DNA of 64,000 nucleotides from Burkholderiales bacterium (GTDB lineage: Bacteria > Pseudomonadota > Gammaproteobacteria > Burkholderiales > Casimicrobiaceae): assembly GCA_015075645.1 (NCBI GenBank), contig JABTUF010000001.1:1-64000 (forward strand), read 5' to 3'. Under the pieces are notes generated by a model, which was not told the DNA's origin, ran no database searches, and saw only the letters and a program-made list of their open reading frames with translations. Numbering within the stretch: the first letter of the stretch is position 1; each line of letters begins with the position of its first letter. The translations under genes were made by a program, and so were the position numbers. Below are positions 1 through 8,991 of this stretch, piece by piece.

Positions 1-228
1 CGGTCGGCGCAAGCCTTGAGACGGCATGAATGCAGCGCTCAAGGAATGGTTGGCGCAGCACCCTGCGAAGCGCAAGTTGCGCAGCCGGGGTGCGGGCTGA
101 GCTGCGTACGAGCATACCGACCGGTAGGCACCTTGTTGCTCGTGCATGCCGGTGCGGGGTACCGAGCCTAGGTCGTCCGACGCGCGCGCTCTGAAAGCAC
201 ATCACGACATCCTGCTGATGGTCGCCGC

Positions 229-1107
229 TCAAATCGACCCATTGACCAGGCGAAATCGGCGGGCCTCCCGCACCCGTTCGCGCGCAAGCGATGCGTCGCG
301 TACGAATATCGTATTGCCCTCGCCCTTCCCGGCCTCTGTCAGGACACGCGTGACGGGATCGTAGGTATGCATCGCGAAGCCGAAGCGGCGCATCTCGTCG
401 ACGAGATCGTCGTCACTCACGCCGTAACGACTTCCGCTCCCATTGGTTTCCATGATGACCGCGAGCACGCGCGGGTCGGCCAGGGCACGTCGAGCCCCCT
501 TCAGGACCGACCACTCGTAGCCTTCGACGTCGATCTTGATGAGCGTTGGAACTGCGTCCCCAACGAGTTCGTCGAGTGTCGTCACCGGCACCTCGATCGC
601 TACGCCCTCCTCGCCGGCGGCAAGTACGTGATTGATGGTGTCGAAGTCGGTCGTGAACCGCAGTGTCCCGCTCCGCTCGGCAAGCCCGCCCTGCCAGCAT
701 TGCACTCGCCTCCCAAGGCCATTGAGCGCCACGTTTCGCTGCAGATGAACGAACGTCGACGGCACCGGTTCCACCGCGACGGACCTCGCACCCACCGCTC
801 CTGACGCGAGGATCGTGTAGCTCCCGACGTTGGCGCCGACATCGAGAAACCGATCGGCCTCGCGCAACACGTGCAGCAGGAACCCCATCTCGCGATGCTC
901 GTGCAATCCGCAATACCAGTTGCCCGTTGCTCCGGTCATGCCGCGCGTGACGAACAATCGCGCCGAATCGACGAATGGCAACGCAACCGGCCCTGGGAGA
1001 AGGCGGCTGGCAACCTGCCAGCGGGCAACGCGCGCGAGAGCAGCAATTCGCGCCTCCGCATTCAGCGGATGCGCCCACACAAAGCGAAACAGATCGAATA
1101 GCCTCAT
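229..1107 (-). CDS. FkbM-family SAM-dependent methyltransferase
   Basis: The 292-residue protein has the class I methyltransferase glycine motif FLDVGANVGSYT near residues 87-98 and the FkbM hallmark LIKIDVEGYEWSVLKGA around residue 190, where the DVEG acidic loop sits. FkbM enzymes O-methylate sugars or polyketides; inside a polysaccharide locus the likely substrate is a glycan residue or its lipid-linked precursor in the cytoplasm. The length is normal for the family. It is the most downstream gene of the minus-strand cluster seen here, separated from the next upstream glycosyltransferase by 78 bp that contain a REP-like hairpin. The acceptor sugar cannot be told from sequence. Confidence 0.88.
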   Translation of the reverse strand: MRLFDLFRFVWAHPLNAEARIAALARVARWQVASRLLPGPVALPFVDSARLFVTRGMTGATGNWYCGLHEHREMGFLLHVLREADRFLDVGANVGSYTILASGAVGARSVAVEPVPSTFVHLQRNVALNGLGRRVQCWQGGLAERSGTLRFTTDFDTINHVLAAGEEGVAIEVPVTTLDELVGDAVPTLIKIDVEGYEWSVLKGARRALADPRVLAVIMETNGSGSRYGVSDDDLVDEMRRFGFAMHTYDPVTRVLTEAGKGEGNTIFVRDASLARERVREARRFRLVNGSI

Positions 1108-1132
1108 TGCCCCCTAGCGGCACGAGCAGCGT

Positions 1133-1154
1133 GTGGGTTCGGCTTCAGCCGAAC
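1133..1154 (+). repeat. Solitary REP-type palindrome (GTGG plus 18-base hairpin)
   Basis: GTGG is followed by the arms GTTCGGCT and AGCCGAAC around a central TC. This is the same architecture as the large arrays further right, but two stem pairs are changed with compensation. The hairpin extends by a further 3 bp (TGG/CCA). It lies in the intergenic space 3' of a glycosyltransferase and 5' of the FkbM methyltransferase, so it could also modulate the transcript. Confidence 0.7.
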
Positions 1155-1185
1155 CCATTTCGCCTCAATGCAGTACCGGTCCGAG

Positions 1186-2421
1186 TCAAGCCTGCCCCAC
1201 AGCCCGCCCCTCCGCAACGTCCCCAAGCAACCTGCGCCATCGCTCGACGGCGATCGGTTTGTCGAAGCGCGCCTCGAACACTCGGCGCGCATTGCGCCCC
1301 ATCCGGTCGCGCAGGTTGTCGTCACCACGCAATGCCCGGATCGCCGCGACCAACTCGCCCACATCGCCCGGCCTCACGCTGAACCCGGACTCCGAGGAAC
1401 GCAGCTCCGTTGCGATCTCGCCATTCAGGTCGCCCACGAAGATCGTCGGCCGCCCGGCCGCGGCGATGCCATAGAACTTGCTCGGCACGATCAACCCTTC
1501 GAGCGATGGCTGCAACGACACCAAGTGGGCGTCGGCGGCGCTCAGGCTCTGCGCGAGGCGTTCCCGCGGCTGATACGGCTTGAACACGAGATTGCCGAGC
1601 CCTCGCGCGGCCGACGCCTCGGCAATCATCGCCCTCTGCGCGCCACCGCCGATGAACAGGAACACGACTTCCGGATCGTCTCGCAACGCCATCGCGGCAT
1701 CGAGGATCGTCTCGAACTCATGCGCCCGGCCCATGTTCCCCGAATAGCCTACGACGAACTTGCCTCCCAGCCGCCATTCCGCACGCAGCGGGTTCGACGC
1801 CGCGGGCACGGGTTCGATCGCCGAGCCATCCGCCCAGTTCGGGATCACGACGACGCGCCCGGGGTCGACGCCAAGCGCGACGACCCGATCGCACATCAGC
1901 CGCCCGAGCACGACGTTGGCCGAAGCTCGGCGCAGCGATTCGTTCCGGAACCACGACAGCAGCCGGCCAAAAATCCCTCGTCCCAGACCGAGCCCGAGCG
2001 CACCAGCCGCCTCGGGGAAGACGTCTTGCAGCCAATTCACGACCCGGGCATCTCGAAATCCGGCGACCCACCGCACGGGCACCGAAATGAGCGGCGGATC
2101 GGTCTTGGCGACCACCACGTCGCCCTTTCGAATCACCCTGAAGACCTCGAAGATCGCCGTGACGTAGAAGCTCAGATAGTCGAACCCCCGTCCCACCAGC
2201 GTCGCGCGGCCGAACGACGTGGTACGGACCCGGTGAACGTGAACGCCGTCGATGTCTTCACGTGGCGGCAGCCGCGCCGCCGGATCGTCATAGCGCAAAC
2301 GACTTGTGACGACGTGAACTTCAGCTCCGCCCGCAGCGAGCGCGACGGCGAGGTCCGTCAGCAACTGGCTCGTGGCGGAGTGATCGGGGGCGTAGAAGCG
2401 GTTGACGAAGGCAAGACGCAT
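1186..2421 (-). CDS. GT4-family glycosyltransferase, WbuB/WcaI-like
   Basis: A 411-residue GT-B glycosyltransferase. The N-terminal acceptor domain starts MRLAFVNRFYAPDHSATSQ, typical of WbuB/WcaI-type enzymes. The C-terminal nucleotide-sugar domain carries GYSGNMGRAHEF and a late PSKFYGIAAAGRPTIFVGD segment that contributes to donor binding. I place the start at the ATG at 2421, not further upstream, because the N-terminal beta strand begins there and the codon overlaps the stop of the upstream methyltransferase (TGATG), which indicates translational coupling. Upstream in-frame sequence is shadow of the methyltransferase. It probably adds one sugar to the lipid-linked repeat unit at the cytoplasmic face; donor and acceptor are unknown. 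Confidence 0.88.
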   Translation of the reverse strand: MRLAFVNRFYAPDHSATSQLLTDLAVALAAGGAEVHVVTSRLRYDDPAARLPPREDIDGVHVHRVRTTSFGRATLVGRGFDYLSFYVTAIFEVFRVIRKGDVVVAKTDPPLISVPVRWVAGFRDARVVNWLQDVFPEAAGALGLGLGRGIFGRLLSWFRNESLRRASANVVLGRLMCDRVVALGVDPGRVVVIPNWADGSAIEPVPAASNPLRAEWRLGGKFVVGYSGNMGRAHEFETILDAAMALRDDPEVVFLFIGGGAQRAMIAEASAARGLGNLVFKPYQPRERLAQSLSAADAHLVSLQPSLEGLIVPSKFYGIAAAGRPTIFVGDLNGEIATELRSSESGFSVRPGDVGELVAAIRALRGDDNLRDRMGRNARRVFEARFDKPIAVERWRRLLGDVAEGRAVGQA

Positions 2422-3044
2422 CAGGCGGGTGGCCTCTCCGCAACGGCGATCATCGATCTCGCCAGCGGCCCGATGCGTCCGACCCGCCGGAAGCGGATCT
2501 TCGTGAACCCCGCCTCGCCGAGAAGGTGTCGAAGCGTCCGCTCCGACCAGAATTTGATATGGCCGCCATCCCAAAGCGCCGTGAAATGCGCGTCCATGCG
2601 CCCCGTCAACGCCAGGGCCAGGTTCTTCAGATAGCCGTGATAGGGAGTGCTGATGATTGCCGCGCCTCCAGGTTCCAGCAAGTCGAACACGGTCTTGGCG
2701 AACTTGCGTGGAAAGTACAGATGCTCGACGACTTCCAGGCTCACGACGGCGGGGAACTGGCCGTACACGCCGGCAAGATCGTCATAAGCCGATCCCATTG
2801 CCAACCGCAGCGACGGATACGCGACCCGGGCTTGCGCGATGCCGCTCTCGCTGAAATCCACCCCCGCGACATCGATGCCGCGCGACGCCATCCAGTTGGC
2901 CACGGCCCCATTGCCACAGCCCACTTCGAACACGCGCGCCGGGCGCGCCTCATCGAGAATGCGCGCGAGCGCGGGAAGCAGGAACCTGTGCGAGTGATTC
3001 AGGCTGGCATCCTGGTAACGGTAGGCCGGATCTCCATCCGCCAT
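2421..3044 (-). CDS. Class I SAM-dependent methyltransferase
   Basis: A 207-residue methyltransferase with motif I VFEVGCGNGAV, an acidic residue at the end of beta 2 (VAGVDFSESGI) and a post-motif segment LEPGGAAIISTPYHGYLKN typical of methyltransferase-11/23 enzymes. The ATG at 3044 is chosen because the conserved fold starts immediately after it and it sits 14 bp downstream of the carbamoyltransferase stop. The open frame that continues upstream is antisense-like shadow of that gene. It overlaps the downstream glycosyltransferase by one base. Likely role: methylation of a sugar or of a lipid-linked glycan intermediate. The substrate is not predictable. Confidence 0.85.
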   Translation of the reverse strand: MADGDPAYRYQDASLNHSHRFLLPALARILDEARPARVFEVGCGNGAVANWMASRGIDVAGVDFSESGIAQARVAYPSLRLAMGSAYDDLAGVYGQFPAVVSLEVVEHLYFPRKFAKTVFDLLEPGGAAIISTPYHGYLKNLALALTGRMDAHFTALWDGGHIKFWSERTLRHLLGEAGFTKIRFRRVGRIGPLARSMIAVAERPPA

Positions 3045-3058
3045 GGATGAACACTCCT

Positions 3059-4813
3059 TCAGGATACCGAACGTCGGACCAGGAATGGTCCGAGCACCAA
3101 CACGTCCATCTTCGTCCTCAGGAAGCAGTCCAGCGCCTCCTCGGGCTTGCACACCACCGGCTCGTTCTCGTTGAACGACGTGTTGAGGACCATGGGCACG
3201 CCGGTGAGATCGCGGAACGCCTCGATCAGCCGGTAGTAGAGGGGGTTCGTCTCGCGATGGACGGTCTGCAGTCGGCCTGTCCCATCCACGTGCGTTACCG
3301 CCGGAATGCGGTGGCGCTGCCCGGCGCGAATCGGATAGACCTGCATCATGAACGGGACGTCGCCGTCGAGTTCGAACCAGTCGGCCACTGCCTCGCGCAG
3401 GATCGACGGCGCGAACGGCCGGAACGATTCGCGCCGCTTGATCTTGAGGTTGAGGATGTCCTTCATGTCGGCGCGCCGCGGGTCGCCCAGGATCGAGCGG
3501 TTGCCCAACGCACGCGGACCCCATTCCATCCGCCCCTGGAACCACCCGACGACCTCGCCGTCCGCGATCGCCAAGGCCGTGCGACGACACAGTTCGTCTG
3601 CATCGTCGACCCGTTCCACCACGCAGCCTGCCGCCGCAATGTCGTCGCACCTGGCTTCGAGAACTCCCCGAATGGCGTCCTCGTCGAACTCCGGCCCCCA
3701 GTAGGCGTGGTCCATCACCGGGCCGCGCGCCCCGCCCAATTCGTGCCAGACCGCATAGGCGGCGCCGATGGCGCCTCCCGCGTCGCCCGCCGCCGACTGG
3801 ACGTAGATGCGTTTGAAGGGCGTCCGGAGTGTGATCTTGCCGTTGGCCACGGAATTCATCCCACACCCTCCCGCGACGGCAAGGGCATCCACCTGATGAC
3901 GCGCATGCAGCACATTGAGCAGGTGGAAGAACGCTTCCTCGTACATCGCCTGAACCGACCGGGCAATGTCGCGATGGCGCTGCTCGAGCGGATCAGTCGG
4001 TAGGCGCGCGGGCCCGAGCATCTTCTCGAGCCCAGCGGAGAACAGCGCGCCGACGTGAGGCTCGCCGCCCTCCCACTCATAGTCGATCTTCTCGACGTGA
4101 TGGCGGAAGGCGTCGAGGTTGAGGCGATACCCGCCGTCGGACTCCAACAGCACGATGCGGCGCATGACATCGAGGTACGCCGGCTCACCGTACGGCGCGA
4201 GGCCCATCACCTTGTATTCGTCGCCGTAATGCGGAAAGCCAAGGTACTGAGTAAGCGCCTGGTAGAAGATGCCGAGCGAGTGCGGAAAGTACACCCGGCC
4301 ATCGACGTCGATCCTGGTACCGCGGCCCAAACCCCACGCGGCACTCGCAAAGTCGCCGAACCCGTCCACAGACACGACCACCGCCTCCTCGAAGGGCGAC
4401 ACGTGGAATGCTGACGACAGATGGGCAACGTGGTGCTCGACGTGGTGCACGCGGGCACGCAACGCCACGCCCGGAAACGCCGCAGCCAGGTGGCCGTCAA
4501 GGCCGGCGCGCTCCCGCTTGTTGCGCAGGCGATCGAGCACCAGTCCAAGATCCGGTCGCGCCTTGAGTGTGTAGGCGATCTTGCGACCGAGATTGGCCTT
4601 CGCGTCCTGATTCACCGCGACGTGGTCGACGTCGTCCAGTCGTATCCCGCCGGCCGCGAGGCAATACCGGATCGCCTCCGACGGGAACCCGGCCCAGTGC
4701 TTGATGCGCCGGAAGCGCTCCTCTTCCGCGGCGGCGACGATGGCGCCGTCGAGGATCAAACATGCGGATGCGTCACCGTGGAATGCATTGAGTCCGAGAA
4801 TCCAAGTCATCAA
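3059..4813 (-). CDS. NodU/CmcH-family carbamoyltransferase
   Basis: The 584-residue protein matches the full length of NodU/CmcH O-carbamoyltransferases. The N-terminal Kae1-like (ASKHA) half begins MTWILGLNAFHGDASACL and has the metal-binding histidine cluster VEHHVAHLSSAF. The C-terminal YrdC-like half contains FQGRMEWGPRALGNRSIL, diagnostic of the family. These enzymes transfer a carbamoyl group from carbamoyl phosphate, through carbamoyl-adenylate, to a hydroxyl of a sugar or secondary metabolite. Here the acceptor is probably a sugar of the surface polysaccharide. Tandem ATGs occur at 4813 and 4810; either could be used. The gene heads a coupled trio with the methyltransferase and glycosyltransferase downstream. 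Confidence 0.93.
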   Translation of the reverse strand: MMTWILGLNAFHGDASACLILDGAIVAAAEEERFRRIKHWAGFPSEAIRYCLAAGGIRLDDVDHVAVNQDAKANLGRKIAYTLKARPDLGLVLDRLRNKRERAGLDGHLAAAFPGVALRARVHHVEHHVAHLSSAFHVSPFEEAVVVSVDGFGDFASAAWGLGRGTRIDVDGRVYFPHSLGIFYQALTQYLGFPHYGDEYKVMGLAPYGEPAYLDVMRRIVLLESDGGYRLNLDAFRHHVEKIDYEWEGGEPHVGALFSAGLEKMLGPARLPTDPLEQRHRDIARSVQAMYEEAFFHLLNVLHARHQVDALAVAGGCGMNSVANGKITLRTPFKRIYVQSAAGDAGGAIGAAYAVWHELGGARGPVMDHAYWGPEFDEDAIRGVLEARCDDIAAAGCVVERVDDADELCRRTALAIADGEVVGWFQGRMEWGPRALGNRSILGDPRRADMKDILNLKIKRRESFRPFAPSILREAVADWFELDGDVPFMMQVYPIRAGQRHRIPAVTHVDGTGRLQTVHRETNPLYYRLIEAFRDLTGVPMVLNTSFNENEPVVCKPEEALDCFLRTKMDVLVLGPFLVRRSVS

Positions 4814-4861
4814 AGGCGGCCCGTCAATCGCGACAGACGTTCGACCCGCGTTGCAGATATC

Positions 4862-5365
4862 CTACTTCTGCTTTGCATTACGCTGTGCGTAGTCTGAGAG
4901 CACGGCCGCCACAAGTGCCACCAAATTCGGGACTCGCGCTTCCGCTGACAACCGGCGCTGCGCAGCCAGCGCGCCCAAGCATGCCGCCAGAAGCCCGTCG
5001 CCATCCTCGGCCACCACTACTCGACCCGCTTGCTCGAGCTCATGTGCGAGTTCGACCTGGTGATCGTCCACGTGCTCCCCGAGCGCGGCTCTGCGCGCCA
5101 TTACGACAGGCACCTTCCGCGCCGCAATCGCATGCATAACCGATCCCGCGCCTGCATGCAAGATCAAGAGCTCCGACTCACGCACAAGCTCTTCGAAGCG
5201 GCTCATCGACGTGAATGCACACACACTGCACCGATCTGAATGGAAGGACGCAGAACCGGCCTGAACAATTACCGGTTGCGGCAGCTCTTGCGCCACGGCG
5301 TCAACCGCCGCGAGCAAGCGAATGAATGGCTGCGTCGCATTCCCGACTGATACGAATGTGCTCAA
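4862..5365 (-). CDS. Alg13/PssE-like catalytic half of a split glycosyltransferase
   Basis: The protein resembles the C-terminal half of GT28 (MurG-like) enzymes: an early STFVSVGNATQPF strand-loop and a donor-site segment ILHAGAGSVMHAIAARKVPVVMARR. With the neighbouring Alg14-like protein it should form a two-subunit glycosyltransferase, as in Alg13/Alg14 or PssE/PssD. The start is uncertain. The TTG at 5365 overlaps the stop of the upstream partner by two bases and gives the usual family N-terminus (167 residues), whereas an ATG at 5419 would add 18 residues and overlap the partner by 58 bp. I prefer TTG with coupling. The protein probably docks on the membrane through its partner. Confidence 0.8.
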   Translation of the reverse strand: MSTFVSVGNATQPFIRLLAAVDAVAQELPQPVIVQAGSASFHSDRCSVCAFTSMSRFEELVRESELLILHAGAGSVMHAIAARKVPVVMARRAALGEHVDDHQVELAHELEQAGRVVVAEDGDGLLAACLGALAAQRRLSAEARVPNLVALVAAVLSDYAQRNAKQK

Positions 5366-5805
5366 ATCAACTGCCCCCCGAATCGCCCCTTCGGAAAATA
5401 TTTCCGCAAGCCTTCCCATTGATAGAAAAAATCGTGCGCGACATAGTAGAGGATACGACCAGTAAGTGAGGGGCGGTGAATGCGCGTCATCGACTCGATG
5501 AACACTATGCGGGCGCCAAATATGAATCGACCAACTATGGCGAACGGCACTACCGGCCCAGCACCCGTACTGAGGATCACGTCCGGCCGCGAGCGGTAGA
5601 GTATCCGAAGGGCCTCAATGAAGTTCAACGCCACGCGCCAGTCGCGCTCCGCGTGCGTGATGAAAACCGTACGCCCTTCCATGTCTGGCGACAGGAGCAC
5701 CTTGTCGTTGAGCACATAGAAATGATCGAACGCCTCGTACACCGACCGTAGGCATCGGACCTCCGTCAGATGGCCGCCGCACGACGATACTACGCAGATC
5801 TTCAC
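5362..5805 (-). CDS. Alg14/PssD-like membrane-anchoring half of a split glycosyltransferase
   Basis: A 147-residue protein starting MKICVVSSCGGHLTEV, the glycine/histidine-rich opening of Alg14-like proteins. It continues with PDVILSTGAGPVVPFAIVGRFIFGARIVFIES, matching the acceptor-binding half of MurG-type enzymes. It is expected to recruit the Alg13-like subunit to the inner membrane and bind the lipid-linked acceptor. Its stop codon overlaps the putative TTG start of that partner, which fits obligate heterodimer synthesis. Confidence 0.87.
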   Translation of the reverse strand: MKICVVSSCGGHLTEVRCLRSVYEAFDHFYVLNDKVLLSPDMEGRTVFITHAERDWRVALNFIEALRILYRSRPDVILSTGAGPVVPFAIVGRFIFGARIVFIESMTRIHRPSLTGRILYYVAHDFFYQWEGLRKYFPKGRFGGQLI

Positions 5806-5875
5806 TCCTCAGGCTCCGCTGTCGGGGCGGACAAACCTGCCAAGATTCCTCGGCCCGTATGCAAGGCCACGATCC

Positions 5876-7012
5876 TTACTCGGACCTCACCCAATTGGGG
5901 GCCTCACCACCTTTCACGACCCATTCATACGTTGCGCTCATTTTCCTGGCAACCCGGGTCCAAGAGAACTCCTGCTCCATCCACGCTCGCCCCCGAAGGC
6001 CCCTTGCGTTCAAGTCGCTCGCAGGGAGTGACATCGCCCTTTCGAGGCCGGCAACCAATGGATCCACGCCAATATCGATCCACCATCCTGCCTCCCGCGA
6101 TGAGAGTTCTTGCCATGGAGCCCCCTTGGTTACGATGGCTGGCGTTCCGGCAGCCAACGCCTCGGCTACAGACATGCCGAAGTTCTCGGAATGCGTCGGA
6201 AGGACGAACAGGTTCGCCTGGGCATACGCCTGCCACTTCTCCCTCCCATAAAGCGGACCCCGGAACTCGATGCGTTCCAGCCTCAGTTCGCCAGCAAGAC
6301 GCTGCAAGTTCGCCAGATACCTCTGACTGCCTGAGCCAACGACCTTCAATTGCCAATCAGGAAACCGCAGGTGGAGTGCCGCCCACGCCGACAACAGCAT
6401 GTCCAATCCCTTCGTGGGATGGACTCTGCTGAGGAACAGCAGCGTGCGAGCAGTCGCCGATCGCCTTGGCATCAACTCCGGAATGTCTACGCCATTAGGC
6501 AACACCACCACAGGCTGTCGAAAGCCCAATTGACGAATGTCTCGATATTCGGATTCCGCAGTAGCGTGAAAGCAGAATGTCGCTACCAACGCAGGGCGCT
6601 GCACTGTCGGCCAAAATACACGTTTGATCGGAGAGCCGGAACGCAATGCCCACGCGGACAGCATTCCGCGTGGCGAAACGACTAACGGCACACGCGATTG
6701 TTGCGCCACCCGCCCCGGATACACATTGGGCATCATCCAGAGACCGTGATTGTGAAGCAGATCGACCTTTCTGGATGCTGCCTGGGCCCGAAGCCAGCGA
6801 TTGAGCGCAGGCGATCGCCCCAGCCGTCTGGGTCCGAGCCCGAGCGGGAACGGCTTGAGAAAACTCGGCGGCGACGTCATCGGCGCCCAATCGAGCGCCG
6901 CGAGTGTGACCTCGTGTCCACATGCAATTAGTGACTCGCACAATCGCACCACGGAATACGAGGGTCCGGCCGCTTCGTCGGCGATCGCCGAGATCAGTTG
7001 GACCAACTTCAC
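5876..7012 (-). CDS. GT4-family glycosyltransferase
   Basis: A 378-residue GT-B enzyme. The N-terminal half has a glycine-poor acceptor domain with DLLHNHGLWMMPNVYPG and the linker PLVVSPRGMLSAWALR, a segment common in this GT4 subgroup. The C-terminal half shows LLFLSRVHPTKGLDMLLSAW and the donor-site motif LPTHSENFGMSVAEALAAGTPAIVTKGAPW, where the E-x7-E pair binds the nucleotide sugar. The protein is complete and normal in length. It lies in the same orientation as its neighbours, about 70 bp upstream of the Alg14-like gene and 88 bp downstream of a broken amidotransferase gene. Donor sugar unknown. Confidence 0.9.
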   Translation of the reverse strand: MKLVQLISAIADEAAGPSYSVVRLCESLIACGHEVTLAALDWAPMTSPPSFLKPFPLGLGPRRLGRSPALNRWLRAQAASRKVDLLHNHGLWMMPNVYPGRVAQQSRVPLVVSPRGMLSAWALRSGSPIKRVFWPTVQRPALVATFCFHATAESEYRDIRQLGFRQPVVVLPNGVDIPELMPRRSATARTLLFLSRVHPTKGLDMLLSAWAALHLRFPDWQLKVVGSGSQRYLANLQRLAGELRLERIEFRGPLYGREKWQAYAQANLFVLPTHSENFGMSVAEALAAGTPAIVTKGAPWQELSSREAGWWIDIGVDPLVAGLERAMSLPASDLNARGLRGRAWMEQEFSWTRVARKMSATYEWVVKGGEAPNWVRSE

Positions 7013-7100
7013 AGCGTAGTCCAGACGCGCGTTGGTTGCGCTATCGGAGCCGTGCCCAAGCTGACAACAGAGAGCGCAAGGCGACCGGGAGGGACGACAA

Positions 7101-8651
7101 TCACACTTTGGCTACAGCGCATGAGTCCATTATCGCGCGCGCCAAGGCGCGACTTCCGGCTTCGCTTGAACTTGAGGTCGCTCCCTGGAGCCAATGTCCC
7201 GCCGGGATGCCAAACCCTGTCTTGCGGCGCCGAATGACGTCGCCTGGCAACGGCCTTGTGGGCGCACGCGCCATAAGGGTCTTGTTCGGGAATCGCCCAA
7301 AGGCCGGCAGATAGGCTCCTGCCTGCCCAAGCAGCCGCGCGTCGACCAGCGGCGTTCGAAGTTCCACGCCGTGGTCCATGCTCGCCCAGTCGCTGTCGCG
7401 CAGCAGTTGGTTGCGCAGATAGGTCATCGATTCGATCTGCCCGAGCGCCAGACGCGGATCCGCCGGAAGGTCACCGCACATGCGGCGCACGCAAAGCGCG
7501 GCATCGAACCCCCGCAGTGCTACTTGCGCCGCGTCGTTGCCCATCAGCCCCGGCAGGTCCTCGGGAGCGAATAGACTTCGGCGCAGCCACCATGCGCCCG
7601 CCATGGAACGGCTCCACTCGGGAAGGTGATGCCACCGGCGGTTGCCTGTCCGATCCGCCCGTCGGTCCGCCCACCACCGCAACGCGGAGGCCGCGCCGGG
7701 AATCATAGCCATGGCCCGGCGCGCGGCGACCAGCCTCGGGAGCTGCCGAAAGCTCGCGTATCCCTGGAAGAGTTCGTCTCCGCCCACGCCCGACACGACG
7801 ACCTTCAGGCCGTTATCGGCGGCTGCCTTGCTCGCGTACCACGTGTTGATGCCGTCGATGCTGGGCTGGTCCATCGCGTCCAGAATGCGCGGCAGGTCGG
7901 ACACGAACTCATCGCGCGTGACGCGGCGGACGTGGTGCCTGATGCCGTAGTGCGCGGCGATCCGCGCCGCGACCGGCGCCTCGTCCTCCGGCCGCCCCGC
8001 GAACTCGTCGTAGGTCAGCGTAACGCCCTCGAGCGCGTGCGCGCCCGCCTCGACCATCAGACCGGCGAGCGCGCCCGAATCGATGCCCCCCGACAGGAAC
8101 ACGCCCACCGGCACGTCGGCGACGAGGTGCCTTGCGACGGACTCCTTCAGCGCAGCTCGCACGCCTTCGCGAACTTCGGCGTCGGGCAATCGATTGTCCG
8201 GGGCGGACCGCCACGCCTCGCCGATGTCCCACCAGCACTTCGGCGGACCGACCCGCCCCTCGTCGATCCACGCAAAATGTCCGGCGGGCAGCGCGCGAAT
8301 GTCCCGGAACCAGGTTCGCGGCTCCGGCACGCTGCCCAACAGCCAGAAGCCCGCCTGGCCGTGGACGTCCGGCTCGCGCGACACGAGCCCCGTCGCGAGC
8401 AGAGCCTTGACCTGCGACGCGACCAGCGCCCCCTGCGAGGTCTGGGCGTAGTAGAGCGGCTTGATGCCGTAAGGATCGCGCGCGGCGAATCCCCGCCGAG
8501 CCACACGGTCCCAGATCACGAACGCGAACATGCCGTGCAGCCGCGGCAGCATCGCTTCGCCTTGGATGGCGTAAGTCCCGCCGGGATCAAAACCCTGTCT
8601 TGCCCGCCAGACGGCGTCGCGAGGAACGCGGCTCACGCGGTGTCTGGCCAA
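7101..8651 (-). pseudogene. Asparagine-synthase-like amidotransferase, N-terminally truncated and chimeric
   Basis: From about position 8556 to 7101 the frame encodes the end of the class II glutaminase domain (LPRLHGMFAFVIWD) and a complete synthetase domain with the PP-loop LSGGIDSGALAGL, VVVSGVGGDELFQGY and RRRKTGFGIPAGHW. About the first 100 residues of the glutaminase domain, including the initiator-adjacent catalytic cysteine, are missing. In their place the first 30 or so codons (PRDAVWRARQGFDPGG) resemble the C-terminal RRRKTGFGIPAG segment of the same family. At DNA level 8575-8623 is closely similar to 7196-7242 of this gene. This suggests a deletion that joined two tandem asparagine synthase genes. 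Without the cysteine it cannot use glutamine; ammonia-dependent activity is possible but unproven. Confidence 0.75.
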
Positions 8652-8991
8652 GTACGACGTCGTCCGGTGGACCTTGCGAGCCCGCGATAAACGGACGCGC
8701 CCGTGGCGCCACCGGCTCCTGCCAGCCGCGACACTGTCGAGCTCGCGGGAAGCGCGGACCGCCTGAGCGCCGATAGTCGCGTGTAGCGCGCGACCTGTTC
8801 TGACCCGCCCTCGTCTCCAAGCTGACGCGAGGCGAAATGACGGCGTTCACGCAGGAGTTCAGAACTGGCGGTCGGGTTACCAGGCCATCGGTTCGCCGGC
8901 GCGCTGATGCGAGCAGACGCTGCGCCGGGTGCGCCGAAGGAACGCCGCGGATCGTGCAGGTCGATGATCGCGAGCAACTTCGCGATGACCT
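8652..8991. other. Gene-free stretch between broken amidotransferase and IS3 remnant
   Basis: I see no supportable gene in these 340 bases. They lie where the orfA and left end of the IS3-type element would be expected, but I could not recognise orfA in any frame, so that part is either deleted or decayed past recognition. Confidence 0.5.

Noticed and set aside
26..100. A 24-codon frame (MNAALKEWLAQHPAKRKLRSRG) at the left edge
   Set aside because: Could be the tail of a decayed gene, but too short and with an in-frame stop just upstream; nothing else in 1-228 supports a gene.
8652..8991. orfA of the IS3-type element
   Set aside because: No frame shows the expected helix-turn-helix or leucine-zipper pattern; I could only support orfB pieces.
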